The notes: generated by a model not told the origin, from the sequence alone. Shown: positions 10,291 through 21,041, numbered from the stretch's first letter. The stretch: 64,000 bases of DNA from Rhizophagus irregularis (GCF_026210795.1 NC_089429.1:3162001-3226000); one strand, 5' to 3'. Numbers and translations are program-made.

Positions 10291-12342
10291 TATACTGACC
10301 GATATATATGACGGTCAAATCTGGAAAACATTCAGAGAAGCTGATGATGAAAATTCAGCTAAAATTTTCTGACCAGAAGTAGCTGATTCACATCTAGGAC
10401 TGATGATAAACCTTGATTGGTTCCAGCCTTACGATGGTATATTTTATAGTATCGGGTAATTTACGTGGCTATCTGTAATTTACCCCCGTGATATTTGGTT
10501 CAAGTGCGAAAATTTGCTGGTTCTCGGTCTACTACCAGGACCGAACGAAGTAAGCTTGCACAAGATTAATCATTATATTGCGCCTATTGTCAATGAATTA
10601 GAGTTACTATAGAGTGGAATAACTTTAAATCGAACATTTGAGTGCCAAAACGGGAAAAATATTCGTGCAGCTTTAGTACTAATTTTATGCGATATTCCTG
10701 CTACTCAGAAAATATGCGGGCATATTTCAGCTTTAGTTTCTTGCCATCGGTATATGAAATGAACAAATTATGAAGATCACCAACATAATTTTGCAGGTAT
10801 GGAGGATATGGAGAATTAGTTCATTACTCGCGATTTGACCAAACATTATCGGAATGCTCTTGCATAGCGAAGTTGCAATTCCACCAATTTAAGAAAGAAT
10901 TTCGTTAGTGAAAAAGAAGTTAGATGGTCGGAGTTACTTCAATTGCCGTACTTTGACCTAATTCGTTTTATTATTGTAGATCCAATGCACTGCTTATTCT
11001 TAGGAATTGCAAGGTGGATAATAAAGAGGATTTGGATTGATAAGGGTGTTTTAATCCTGAATAATCTAAAGAAGATTCAAGAAAAATGAATCAATTCAAA
11101 GTACCGGCTGATTTGGGATGAATTCCTGGAAATATTGAGTGTAGAGAAGGGTTTTTGAACTATACAGCCGATCAGTGGCAAATTTTCTTTATGATCTACA
11201 CAACTACCTCATTGTGAGAACATTTACCATCAAAAGATCGAAAAATCTTAACACATTTCGTTAGAGTTTGTTCTATTTTAGTAAGCTGAATTTTAGAAAT
11301 TGAATTAATGGAAGAAGCTCATGAGAGGCTAATTAAAATAATTAAGCTTATTGAAGTACACTATGGAAGAGTAAAAATTACGCCTAATCTTCACCTTTTA
11401 CTCTATTTATGCGATTGTTTGAATGATTTTGGTTCATTATATGCATTTTGGTGTTTTTCATTTGAGCATATGAATAAAATACTCAGTAAGATATTCTTTT
11501 TTTTTACTTTTTTACTTTATTTGGACATTGTTAATCTTATTTTTAATAATTTTTAAGGCTCGTTGCCAACAAGTAATAGACAAATTGAACCGGAAATAAT
11601 GCGTCAGATAATAAATGATAATCTAATTGGAGATATCATTAGTTCTGACATTCAAACGAAAGGTTTAGAATTGCTTGAAGATCGACCCACAACTGGTTCA
11701 ATATCGGCTGCAGACCAATTTTCTTCAGATGAACTAGAGCAGTTTTGGCTAAATGCTAAAAACATACAGGAATCGACTATTACTGGATGCGAGCCATTTC
11801 CTGAAGAAATGCTAAAGCCTAGTTCTGAAGCAATAATGACTGAGTCAATGCTCGAACTGATGGTTACTTTTTATAATGCTTCTTATATTGAAACGTATAA
11901 GTTTAACAAATCAGCAGATGAAATTATCCAAGATTCTATAATAATTCAAGTAAAGATAAATCAATTTGGAAGATGCTGAATTGGTTCTGAAGTATTTGGT
12001 TTTGCAATGTCAGTTCGACATACAAAAAGCTCGTATGTCCTAGCCAAATTTATAACTAGTGATAGGGAAGTCGACAGTTATCCTGGACAAATTCAATACT
12101 TCTTTAAACATACAGTCAACTTGCCAAATGGACAAATAGAACATAATTTGGCATATATTCGTTGGTATCGACCAGCTAGTACGAGTAAAAGTCAATATTA
12201 TTTTCATATTAATGATTAAGACAAGAGCTGTAACGTCGAATTGTGGAAATCTGAATTTTATGATAAAAGCCGTGACTGTATTATTCCCGTACATAATATC
12301 CTTTGTCAATTTATACTATCAAAATATCAAATTTCTACTCGG

Positions 12343-13059
12343 TGTCACCTACGTCTGCCATCCGTGAGTAAACACAATTTCTTATATTCACTTTATTACG
12401 CTTAGTTTAGATTTTTCTTATTCTCTTATTTTCTTTCGTTATATCCTTTTTCATATATAACGTTCCATTCCTTTATTAACTCATAACTTTAACTTACGAA
12501 CTACAATAATTCCTTCTTACAGTAAATAAACTTCACATAATAACTTTTAATTTTACTTTGGACTGTTAATTTCATATTAGAATCATTAATTATTAATCGT
12601 TGTTCATAGTGAAACCACTATGATAACTCTTTATTAATATTAATTTCATCCTGAGTCAAGATACCAAATCGAGACTGCAGAATTCCTACTGAATTCCACT
12701 CTTATTTATATTTTTAAAAAAAATCATTTCTAATATTATCTTTAATCTATGACTCAACTTGAATAATTATAACTCATAGATTATCATCTTTCCATCTGAT
12801 TCCATCTATTTCCATCTAATCTTTAAGTCACGCTAAATTATTTATAGCCAAACTAAACTAAATATAACTAATCTAAATATAAATAACTATAAATAACTAA
12901 ACTATAAATAAATACTTATAAATAGATATTATATAATTATAACATCATATTCTCTAATTATCTCGGTTAAATATTCTTCCATCGGTTAAATGTTTATCCA
13001 TATTCCATTTGGTCCTTTATTTATCCGATCACGTGATTATCTTGATTTCATAGGTTACA
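12343..13059 (-). repeat. 3' LTR of the Ty3/gypsy element
   Basis: On minus the segment begins TGTAACC and ends GGTGACA, i.e. TG...CA termini inside a short inverted repeat. It directly follows the pol 3' end and a purine-rich stretch (GGAAGAGATAAC, 13060-13072). The other LTR is missing because the 5' end of the element is truncated, so the call rests on position and termini. It abuts TNP2 DNA at 12342. Confidence 0.65.
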
Positions 13060-13092
13060 GTTATCTCTTCCAAGAAAAATTTGAGTCCCATC

Positions 13093-14278
13093 AAATTCTA
13101 ATTATAACTTCAAAATTTGATCTATCGATATATTCCTTTAATAATTCTCTATTTACTGGTGTTTTCTGTATTCTTCCTTCCATAGTCTTGATTCTATAAG
13201 ATCCTTTAGAAACTTTTTCGTATATATAATAAGATCCTTTCCATTTTTCTTCTAATTTTCCAGACCATTGTTTTTCTTTTGCTGCATCGTAATATAATAC
13301 TTTATCTCCTATCTGAAATTTCTTCTTTATTTTATTTTTCTTATCATGATATAACTTTTGTTTCTCTTAAGATTTTTCAATATTTTCTTTAGCTTGATTT
13401 CTAATGCTTGGTAATTCCTCAATTAGACTATTAATTCTTTGTGTTATTGTAACATTTTCATCCTCTAAATTCAATAATGTCTTCATTTCCCTTCCATATA
13501 TTAAATATCCTGATTTTAACTTCATCGAATCATTCTTTTTTGTTCTATAAGCAAATAAAACTCCTGGTACTTTTAAATCCCAATCTTCAACATTACTTAA
13601 TTTCACCAATGATTCACATAATATCTTATTGAATCTTTCAATTAATCCATTCATTTTTGGGTGATAAAACATTAAAAAATTATGTTTTATCTGAAATTCC
13701 TCCATCAACAATTTTACTAATTTATTATTAAAATGGCTTCCCCTATCACTTAATATCTTCTTTGGATATCCATGTCTGCATATTATATCTTCATAAATGA
13801 ATCTTGCAATTTCTTTAGCATCTGCTGTTTCTAAAGCTCTAGCTTCTGGCCATTTCGTAAAATAATCCATAGCTGTAACTATGTATCTATTATTTCTTCC
13901 TGTTATTGGTAATGGTCCCACAACATTTATTCCAATCTGATAAAATGGTTCTTTAACTCTAATTACATTTAATTCATGTTTTCCAATCGGGTTTCCTCTT
14001 CTTTGACAACTATCGCATGATTTAACATATATTTCTATATCTCACCTTATTCCTTTCCAATAATATTTCTCTTTAACTTTTTCATGTGTTGCATTTATTC
14101 CAAAATGTCCAGATAATTCATGGTCATGTGCAATATACATTAATCCTTTGAACTCATATTTTCTTATTACTCTCAAATCTTTATTATCTTTTATTCTATA
14201 TAACAAGCCATCTTTTATTCTATAATGTTGTTCATTATCTATATTTTCAATTATCTCGTTATATTTATCTTCTTCCAT
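13093..14278 (-). pseudogene. Ty3/gypsy integrase region (zinc-binding, DDE core, C-terminal)
   Basis: Order on minus: H2C2-type domain (HDHELSGHFGINATHEKVK then SCDSCQRRG, about 14110-14000); integrase core with first Asp in TAMDYFTKWPEAR, second in ILSDRGSHFNN, and Glu in NGLIERFNKIL (13900-13640); and the C-terminal domain FQIGDKVLYYDAAKEKQW to PVNRELLKEYID (13330-13110). Stops after YYWKGIR (14042) and near 13367 break the frame. The catalytic D,D-35-E residues are present. It integrates element cDNA in the autonomous parent; this copy is inactive. Confidence 0.9.
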
Positions 14279-14404
14279 TAACTAATATGTCTTCTATTTC
14301 TTCTTCAAAAGGTAAAATAAACCTTATATTTTTATCTTCAAATAATACGCAATGATAACTTGTATTCTTATGTATAATATAAATATATATTCCTATCCCA
14401 ATAT

Positions 14405-14576
14405 TTTCAGTAGTCATTTTACTTTTCCAATAGTTTTTTGACTTGTTTATATACATTTCTTTAACTTGTGTTTTCATTCCTAATCTTTATATTCTTATAT
14501 TTTTCCTTATTCTCATAAATGTTTAACATTCTTTAAATATCCTAATCATATCCCTATATTCTCCTCTATTTCATAT
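14405..14576 (-). repeat. Degenerate duplicate of the kinase C-terminus
   Basis: Minus translation contains NIYENKEKYKNIKIRNENTS and VYKQVKKLLEK, a second copy of NIYENKEKYKRIKIKNDDKS and VYKWVKGFLEQ at 14700-14587. The spacing indicates a tandem duplication of roughly 175 bp. Confidence 0.75.
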
Positions 14577-14586
14577 TCCTAATATT

Positions 14587-15312
14587 TTAATCTCCCTGTT
14601 CCAAAAATCCTTTGACCCATTTGTATACTTTTTTCCAACTTTTGTCATCATTTTTAATTTTAATTCTTTTATATTTTTCTTTGTTCTCATAAATATTCTG
14701 ATGCTCTTTAAACATTTTCACCATATCCATATATTCCTCTTCATTTAACGTTTCATATGATGTTTTATGTCCTTTATTACTTTTCTTAGTTTCTCTTTCA
14801 ATATAGTTATTCCAACATTCTTTATTTTCTAAGAAAATTATTATCGCATTATCTATAATATCTTTATATTTAAATATCTCTTTTTCCATTTTATGATTCC
14901 TATATGGAGTAATATATCCTCTATCAAAACTTTTGGTCTTTTGATAAAAGTATTTACAATATGGTGACTTATCTAATATTATAATATCTTCATCCATAAA
15001 TTCAACTATTCTCTTATTAATTTCCTCTACTACTTGTTTTCTAAATAACCATTCATATTCCTTCAAAGGCTTTTCAAATCTTTTATCATCATTTCTTTTT
15101 CTTTTAAACTTATTAAATATTATTTTTAAGCCGTCCTTTTCTTCTAACCGTTTAATCATATTTTCTACTATAGTGGACTTTTCTGTACCATCTGGTCCGT
15201 CAATAATAACAACTTGTGGTTTATTCTTTCTTCCTAATTTCTTTAATAATTCTTTTTCTGTATTATCTTCTAAGTTCAACAATATTGCTTCTTTATCATT
15301 AAAATATTTCAT
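14587..15312 (-). CDS. Thymidylate/deoxynucleotide-kinase-like P-loop domain inside Ty3 pol
   Basis: A 241-residue open frame, the length of a complete dTMP-kinase fold. Near residue 34 it reads VVIIDGPDGTEKSTIVENM, matching the dNMP-kinase P-loop (DGxDGxGKST) except that Glu replaces the last glycine before Lys-Ser. Near residue 110 it reads IIILDKSPYCKYFYQ, matching the DR(S/Y) nucleoside-binding motif. The hydrophobic beta-strand IIDNAIIIFLEN follows where the third P-loop-kinase strand is expected, and the C-terminal third is Lys/Glu-rich. Upstream, the RNase H frame ends KRFRGK-stop and continues without shift through Asp-Asn into this ATG, so domain and polyprotein share one frame split by one TAG. 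Integrase follows downstream. Known enzymes phosphorylate dTMP; activity here is doubtful because of the P-loop change. Alternative: another P-loop NTPase captured by the element. Confidence 0.7.
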   Translation of the reverse strand: MKYFNDKEAILLNLEDNTEKELLKKLGRKNKPQVVIIDGPDGTEKSTIVENMIKRLEEKDGLKIIFNKFKRKRNDDKRFEKPLKEYEWLFRKQVVEEINKRIVEFMDEDIIILDKSPYCKYFYQKTKSFDRGYITPYRNHKMEKEIFKYKDIIDNAIIIFLENKECWNNYIERETKKSNKGHKTSYETLNEEEYMDMVKMFKEHQNIYENKEKYKRIKIKNDDKSWKKVYKWVKGFLEQGD

Positions 15313-15318
15313 ATTGTC

Positions 15319-15638
15319 CTATTTTCCTCTAAATCTTTTAGCTTCATACCATTTATTTTCAAATTTAACATATTTCAACTTTTTCTCTTTATTATACTCC
15401 ATTTTCATTATTCCTTGATCCAAGCTTTCAAAGTCCCTTTTTATAACTTTCTCCTCAAATTTTAATCTTGATAATGCATCTGCATTCTTATTTTCTTTAC
15501 CACTTCTATGTATCACCTCAAAATCATACTGTTGTAACTCCATTACCCATCTCGCTCTTCTCCCTGTAGGTACTTTAGCATTCATTAATCCTTTCAGTGC
15601 AGAATGATCTGTTATAACTGTAAATTTTCTTCCTGCTA
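15319..15638 (-). pseudogene. Ty3/gypsy RNase H, C-terminal part
   Basis: Minus translation reads VAGRKFTVITDHSALKGLM, then RRARWVMELQQYDFEVIHRS and GKENKNADALSRL, the end of Ty3 RNase H, followed by a short linker to KRFRGK and a TAG stop. It is separated from the RNase H N-terminus by an 853-bp insertion (15639-16491). Confidence 0.9.
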
Positions 15639-16491
15639 CCCTATAAAAAGTATTTATATTTAAAATATAATTAAAAACTTTTTAAAATATATTTAAAATA
15701 TACTTAAAATATATTTAATTTAAAAATTGCGAAATACTTATAATATACTTAAAATGTATTTAAAATTATCTTAAAATATATTTCTAATATATTTAATTTT
15801 TGCCCAAATACTTAAAATATACTTAAATTATATTTAAATTAAAATTTAAGTATATTATAGATATATTTTTTACATACTTAAAATATTCTTATAATATATT
15901 TCATAATATATTTTAAGTATATTTTGAGTATGTAAAAAATATACTTATAATAATCTTATAATATACTTAAATTTTAATTTAAATATAATTTGCAAAAATT
16001 AAATATATTAGACATATATTTTAAGATAATTTTAAGTATATTTTAGATATATTAAAAATATATTACAAGTATTTTGCAATTTTTAAATTAAGATAAATCT
16101 AATTGTAACAGCCTGTTACGCGTCTTATTTGTAACAACCCCAATTTTATCCAATTAAAATTTAAGATCAGACGTAATGTAAACAAAAACAAAAGATCAGT
16201 TGTGTAACTAAGACAAAAGAATTTTTTAAAAATTTCAAGAAACTGCTTATAACTTAAAATTTTGTCTATGAAACTGTCTTAAGTACATTAAGTAAAAGTT
16301 TTTCAAATTAAATTTTGCATATAAAAATTTTATTTGTAAAATACACACTAAATTTATTATTAAAAAAAAAATAAAAAAAAGTTGTTACAAATAAGATATG
16401 TAACAGGCTGTTACAAATACATTTATTCTTTAAATTAAGTATATTTTAAATATATTTTAAGTATATTTTAAGTATAGTACTTTTTATAGGG
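15639..16491. mobile_element. TIR element with 3-bp TSD splitting RNase H (853 bp)
   Basis: Ends are inverted: CCCTATAAAAAGTA left, TACTTTTTATAGGG right, with flanking TSD CTA at 15636-15638 and 16492-16494. Removal rejoins the RNase H frame (HFHKFL|AGRKFTV). Inside, arms of ATATACTTAAAATATA words are mutually inverted. A 3-bp TSD would fit CACTA- or Harbinger-mobilised MITEs; the family is not certain. Confidence 0.85.
16104..16415. mobile_element. MITE nested inside the 15639-16491 MITE
   Basis: Left end TGTAACAGCCTGTTAC, followed after 11 nt by TTGTAACAAC; the right end is the same inverted (GTTGTTACAA ... GTAACAGGCTGTTACA). The TIR therefore spans about 37 bp with a few mismatches. It sits near the centre of the host palindrome; AAT on both sides could be a 3-bp TSD. 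Confidence 0.75.
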
Positions 16492-17148
16492 CTAAGAACT
16501 TATGAAAATGTTTAATCCCCCAAAATATTGCTAAACATTCTAATTCCGTTATTGGATAGTTCTTTTCTACTCCAACTAAACTCCTACTAGCATAAGCTAT
16601 AACAAATTCTTTGTTTTCTTCATTTTTCTGGGATAGTACTGCTCCCAATCCTTCTTCTGATGCATCTGTTATTAATATAAACTCCTTCTCAAAATTTGGA
16701 TAATCTAATACTGGTTTTTCCATTAATTTTATTTTCAGTTCTTCAAATGCTTCTTGTTGTTTCTCTGTCCATTTAAATGGTACATCCTTCTTAACTAAGT
16801 GATATAAAGGCTTTGCTATTTTTGCAAAATTCTTTATAAATCTTCTGTAATATGAACACAATCCTAAAAATAATCTCACTTATGTAACAGTTTCTGGTAT
16901 TTTTATTTCTTTGATTTTCTCTATTTTCTTCACATCTGGTTTTAAACTATCCCTTCCAACTATATGTCCTAAAAATTCAATATTCCTCTTACCAAACTTA
17001 GTTACATTTCTTCAATTTCACAATCAGGTTATTTTCTCTTAATTTGTTCAATACTTTATCAATATATTCTATATATTCTTCAAAATCTTTTAAGTAAATC
17101 ATTATATCATCTAAATACACTATTACAAATTCTTTACTGAAACTTGGG
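16492..17148 (-). pseudogene. Ty3/gypsy reverse transcriptase C-terminus and RNase H N-terminus (5'-truncated)
   Basis: Minus reads FSKEFVIVYLDDIMIYLKDF (catalytic YLDD near 17108-17119), then LRENNLIVKLKKC, LFLGLCSYYRRFIKNFAKIA, PFKWTEKQQEAFEELK and the RNase H start FILITDASEEGLGAVLSQK with YPITELECLAIFWGIKHFHK. One break occurs near 16998 and another at the 16879 junction. RT similarity stops abruptly at about 17148, so fingers, protease and gag are missing. Confidence 0.9.
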
Positions 17149-17890
17149 GTTATTCGGCGACATCGATTCGATATCAAAATTACATCGAAATTACAACACA
17201 TCGATGTCTTAAAAATATTATAACAAAAATCGAATTGATGACGTTAAGTTAGTTTTTACTGGATCGATGTGATTTTGATTCACCATAACATCGCAGGAAT
17301 ATCATTCTGACAATGATATGACATATAATTTGATATTATATCTATATTATATTAATATAATGCTGATATCAGAATAACATTTGTTAGAATATTTTTCATA
17401 AATAAAACATTTAATTGATGTTATAACTGCAACATAGTGATTAAAATTAACATCAAAATAACATTAATAAAATATTGAATCAATATCATAACTGCATCAT
17501 AATGGTACAGATTAAAGTATTTAATTGATATCATATAATGATCTTAATAACAATATTATAACATTAAAATGATACTAAAATGATATTTTATTGATATAAA
17601 AATTTCTTTTATTTATTAAATTTTTTAAATTACATTCAACTCATCATATCAATTGATTGAATGGATTTGAATATATTTTTTTGAAAAGACATGAAATACA
17701 TTTACAATTTACTAATGGTAATTCCCGATATAATAATTAAAATTGGACTCGTAAAAGAGGATGACCAACTTTGATTTGATTATTATGGTTAAATAAAAGA
17801 CATCATGATGTTGGATGTGAAGCAAACGTCATTCATTAGTGCTGTTATTAATTATTACAAATTACAAAATACTTATAATTTTTGTTTCAT
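17149..17890. other. Non-coding repeat DNA bordering the truncated retroelement
   Basis: 17155-17600 is rich in ATCGAT, GATATTA and AACATCA words on both strands, similar in style to 3720-3900; the rest is AT-rich. No gene seen. Confidence 0.5.
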
Positions 17891-17894
17891 ACCT

Positions 17895-18650
17895 GCTATA
17901 TTTTACACGCTAAATAATAACAAGATATGTTCACATGCTTCACCCGATACCTAAAAAAAAAAAGAAAAAGAATAGTTAGAAACTGTCCATAATAATAAAC
18001 AAAATAAAAAAAATAAAAATTCGTACCGAATCTTTAGTTTTTTCCGTTCCTCAGAATCCACCTGAACCTATAAAAAAAAAGGAATGGTTAGCGACCGTTC
18101 CATAATATTAAAAAAAAAATAAAAACTAAACCATTCATTCATTAATAGTTCACAATATATCAGACTATTTTTGATCACCTGATATCGCCTATGTTTAAAA
18201 TACTGCGGTAAAACACTAAAAACATCACCAGAAGATTAAATGTTGAATCGATTGATCTTTTACCATTCTGTTGTATTTCAATCAAATAAGGTTTAACAAT
18301 ATGATTCATAACATAATTGAAACTTGACAATTTTTAAAGAAACAATAAATACATACTTACGTGTAAAGTTTATTCACAAAGGCGGTCTGTATTTTATGAG
18401 CTTCAGCCACAAAGTATTCCTAAGTACGTAAACGCACATAAAAGTGATAAAACATTCTTATAGGTAATTTAATTATTTTGAAAGATGCTACAAAATGTAA
18501 AAAAAGGAACGTTATCATTGATTGTCAAACTTAAGTATCAATGTCTATATATCTGAGCTAGCTAATATTACAAGAGATGGCTACAAAATATGCAAAAAAA
18601 AGCGCTCGCCTCAGAATTGCTAAAATTATTTGGAAGCTCTTCTGTTTTAT
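17895..18650 (-). pseudogene. Remnant of an unrecognised multi-exon gene
   Basis: Minus strand shows several exon-like blocks with splice signals: a short start-like block MKMYKTEELPNNFSNSEASA with FFCIFC (about 18640-18560), then IIKLPIRMFYHFYVRLRT, an in-frame TAG, EYFVAEAHKIQTAFVNKLYT ending at a GTAAGTATG donor (18363), VKPYLIEIQQNGKRSIDSTF and LLVMFLVFYRSILNIGDIR ending at a GTGATC donor, then VDSEERKKLKIR between a TTCAG acceptor and GTACGA donor (18060-18025). The blocks read naturally but contain stops, so I call it a pseudogene or heavily drifted gene. No family recognised. Confidence 0.35.
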
Positions 18651-19160
18651 ACATTTTCATTTTGAGAGGTCGGCCAGTTAAGATTTCCCGATATCAGTCT
18701 TATCAGTCTCTGGCAATCCACTTAACTTGATATTTCAATTATAAATTAAGTCTGACGGTGCTACATAATAATTACAATCATAAGTAAATTCCTGACCTTC
18801 AAAATTAAATGTGTTCAGCTGGTTATATATTATATATAATTAATATTGTATTTTTACAGCAGTCACAATAATATAATAATCAATAGCTGACCGTTATGTT
18901 TAGTATCTTACAACAGCAAGCCAAAAGATCCATATGGTAAAACACGTATTTAGTATTTGCGCACCTATTTAATAGCTCTATCTAATAAACCGTTACTATT
19001 TAATATAAAGTTTCTTCGTATTACTATAACATATATAATAAAATATTAAAAATCACTTAACAAAATGTTTTTGATAAATTTTGATAAAAAATAAGCAAAT
19101 TACTTCAGTTTGCGTTCGAAAGAAAAACACCAGAACGCATTTTTGAAAAATAGAAAAATA
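18651..19160. other. AT-rich spacer, no gene seen
   Basis: Contains short TATA-rich runs (18826-18850, 19027-19045). No convincing coding or repeat boundary. Confidence 0.5.
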
Positions 19161-19163
19161 AAC

Positions 19164-19313
19164 AAATCGTATATATTTAAGTAGCTATTTTTAGATGCAT
19201 ATGGCAACTGATTTTTTATTGGTCAATTTTTAAATTCAAATCATATATATTTGAGTAGCTATTTTTAGGTGCATATGACAACTGATTTTTTATTGGTCAA
19301 TTTTTAAATTGCG
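19164..19313. repeat. Tandem duplication of about 78 bp
   Basis: The block with TATATATTTAAGTAGCTATT and TTTTTTATTGGTCAATTTTT occurs twice in tandem with few differences. Confidence 0.8.
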
Positions 19314-19489
19314 AATCTTAGCTTATAGTTGGGTTTCTTCTGAAAGATATATAGTGTTGTAGGTAAGGATGGCGCCGAAATTGCTTTTCCAAATCTGCAG
19401 TATTGCGGATTTAAGAATTGAATTGCGCATATGAGTCCGCATATCCGCAATGAATCCGCATATCCGCAATGAATCTGCATATCCGCAAT

Positions 19490-19733
19490 TAAGGTTGCTT
19501 GTCTAAACCTCTTCAAAATCCTACGATTAGTTTCGTCAAAATTTTACTATAGATTTATTATAGTTTCGGCAAAGTTTCGGCAGTTTCGGCATTTATAATA
19601 AGTTTCGGCAGTTTCGCTTTTCTCCAAAGTTTCGCCAGTTTTTTAATATAACTTTAATATAGTTTCGGCAGAATTTCGCTTTTCGGCGAAACGCCATCTT
19701 GCCTAAACCCCTAGGTTTCAGCAAGCAACCTTA
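19490..19733. mobile_element. 244-bp hAT MITE, copy A
   Basis: TIR TAAGGTTGCTTG / CAAGCAACCTTA, with perfect 8-bp TSD TCCGCAAT at 19482-19489 and 19734-19741. The interior has GTTTCGGC/GCCGAAAC words. A same-length copy lies inverted at 39636-39879. Confidence 0.92.
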
Positions 19734-19741
19734 TCCGCAAT

Positions 19742-20155
19742 GAATCCGCAAATCCGCAATGAATCCGCAAATCCGCAATGAATCCGCAAGTCCGTAATGA
19801 ATCTGCAAATCAATACTGTATCGCAAATCCGCAATGAATCCGCAAGTCCGTAATGAATCCGCAAATCAATACTGTATCGCAAATCCGCAATGAATCCGCA
19901 AGTCCGTAATGAATCCGCAAATCAATACTGTATCGCAAATCCGCAATGAATCCGCAAGTCCGTAATGAATCCGCAAATCAATACTGTATCGCAAATCTGC
20001 AATGAATCCGCAAGTCCGTAATGAATCTGCAAATCAATACTGTATCGCAAATCCGCAATGAATCCGCAAGTTCGCAATGAATCCGCAAATCAATACTGTA
20101 TCGCAAATCCGCAATGAATCCGTAAATCAATACTGTATCGCAAATCTGCAATGTT
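19742..20155. repeat. 56-bp tandem repeat, about 7 copies
   Basis: The unit reads CCGCAATGAATCCGCAAGTC, then CGTAATGAATCCGCAAATCA, then ATACTGTATCGCAAAT. It lies in the left subterminal zone of the hAT element and multiplies the TCCGCAAT word found at both ends. Confidence 0.9.
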
Positions 20156-20391
20156 AAATAAAATAATATCAAGTAAAAAACCATCAATTCAAAATAAAGA
20201 ATTCGTCATCCCGACATATTAAAAATTGTTAAAATTAGAAGTGTTATTTTTATAATTTTTTTTTGTCAAAGTTATTATACTGAATTAAACATACTATTTA
20301 TTCATCACAATCAACTTCGTCTGATGATGATATCATGCTATACCAAGACTTCTTTGATTCAATTTTATACACTTTTTACTCGTAATATTTC

Positions 20392-20880
20392 TGGACAATT
20401 TTGTCCACTTTTTTCTATCATTTTTGGACATCCATCGCTTCTGGACAATTTTGTCCACTTTTTTTTCTATCATTTTTGGACATCCATCGCTTCTGGACAA
20501 TTTTGTCCACTTTTTTTTCTATCATTTTTGGACATCCATCGCTTCTGGACAATTTTGTCCACTTTTTTTCTATCATTTTTGGACATCCATCGCTTCTGGA
20601 CAATTTTGTCCACTTTTTTTTCTATCATTTTTGAACATCCATCGCTTCTGTCCACTTTTTTCTATCATTTTTGGACGTCCATCGCTTCCGGACAATTCTG
20701 TCCACTTTTTTTCTATCATTTTTGGACATCCATCGCTTCTGGACAATTTTGTCCACTTTTTTTCTATCATTTTTGGACATCCATCGCTTCTGGACAATTT
20801 TGTCCACTTTTTTTTCTTGTATCATTTCTGGTCACCTTATTCCTCGTATTGTTTCTGGACAATTTTGTTCAATTTTTCTC
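20392..20880. repeat. Approximately 51-bp tandem repeat with GGACAATTTTGTCC palindromes
   Basis: About nine units, each TTCTGGACAATTTTGTCCAC, then a T-run and CTATCATTTTTGGACATCCA, then TCGC. Every unit has inverted arms GGACAA and TTGTCC. Probable subterminal transposase-binding array. Long Phe/Ser-rich frames across it are artefacts. Confidence 0.9.
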
Positions 20881-21041
20881 GTCCAGTTAAATTTACAAAT
20901 TTTCACATTATTGAAATTTAAACTTCACAATTTACAATTAGGCGTGATCTTAATCAATCAACATCTTGTACTACTAAATCAAACTTTAAAACGATATTGA
21001 TGACAAACTCTTTTAATTTCAAGTTTTGCTCTTTATAACGT

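Larger units (their letters stand above)
8433..12342 (+). pseudogene. CACTA/EnSpm TNP2-type transposase, degenerate
   Basis: Successive fragments in changing frames read as one TNP2-family transposase: the cysteine cluster CYCDKCNGKLV (about 8541), an acidic segment, ENYLPPDFKSYQ (9015), GLKDRFYSFVSCPKCHKLY (9703), DIYDGQIWKTF, LGLMINLDWFQPYDG (10400), LPGPNEVSLHKINHY, CGHISALVSCHRY, the family core IVDPMHCLFLGIARW (10972), HERLIKIIKLIEVHYG, GSLPTSNRQIEPEIMRQ (11556) and IIPVHNILCQF (12280). At least a dozen stops or frameshifts make it inactive. Residues SLYLARIQLGLN are separated from KDRFYSF by a nested MITE (9244-9703), and the coding part is broken again at 10061-10290 by non-coding DNA. 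The 3' end abuts an LTR at 12343. No CACTA terminal repeats were identified. Confidence 0.88.

Noticed and set aside
17149-17201. Continuation of reverse transcriptase upstream of YLDD
   Set aside because: Residues before FSKEFVIVYLDD do not resemble RT palm/fingers; the element is truncated at about 17148.
19742-20155. CRISPR-like array of regularly spaced repeats
   Set aside because: A 56-bp tandem repeat without unique spacers, in a eukaryotic hAT element.
20324-20921. Several overlapping frames of 60-190 codons on both strands
   Set aside because: Translation of the 51-bp tandem repeat; the same peptide repeats in multiple frames, with no start or splice logic.
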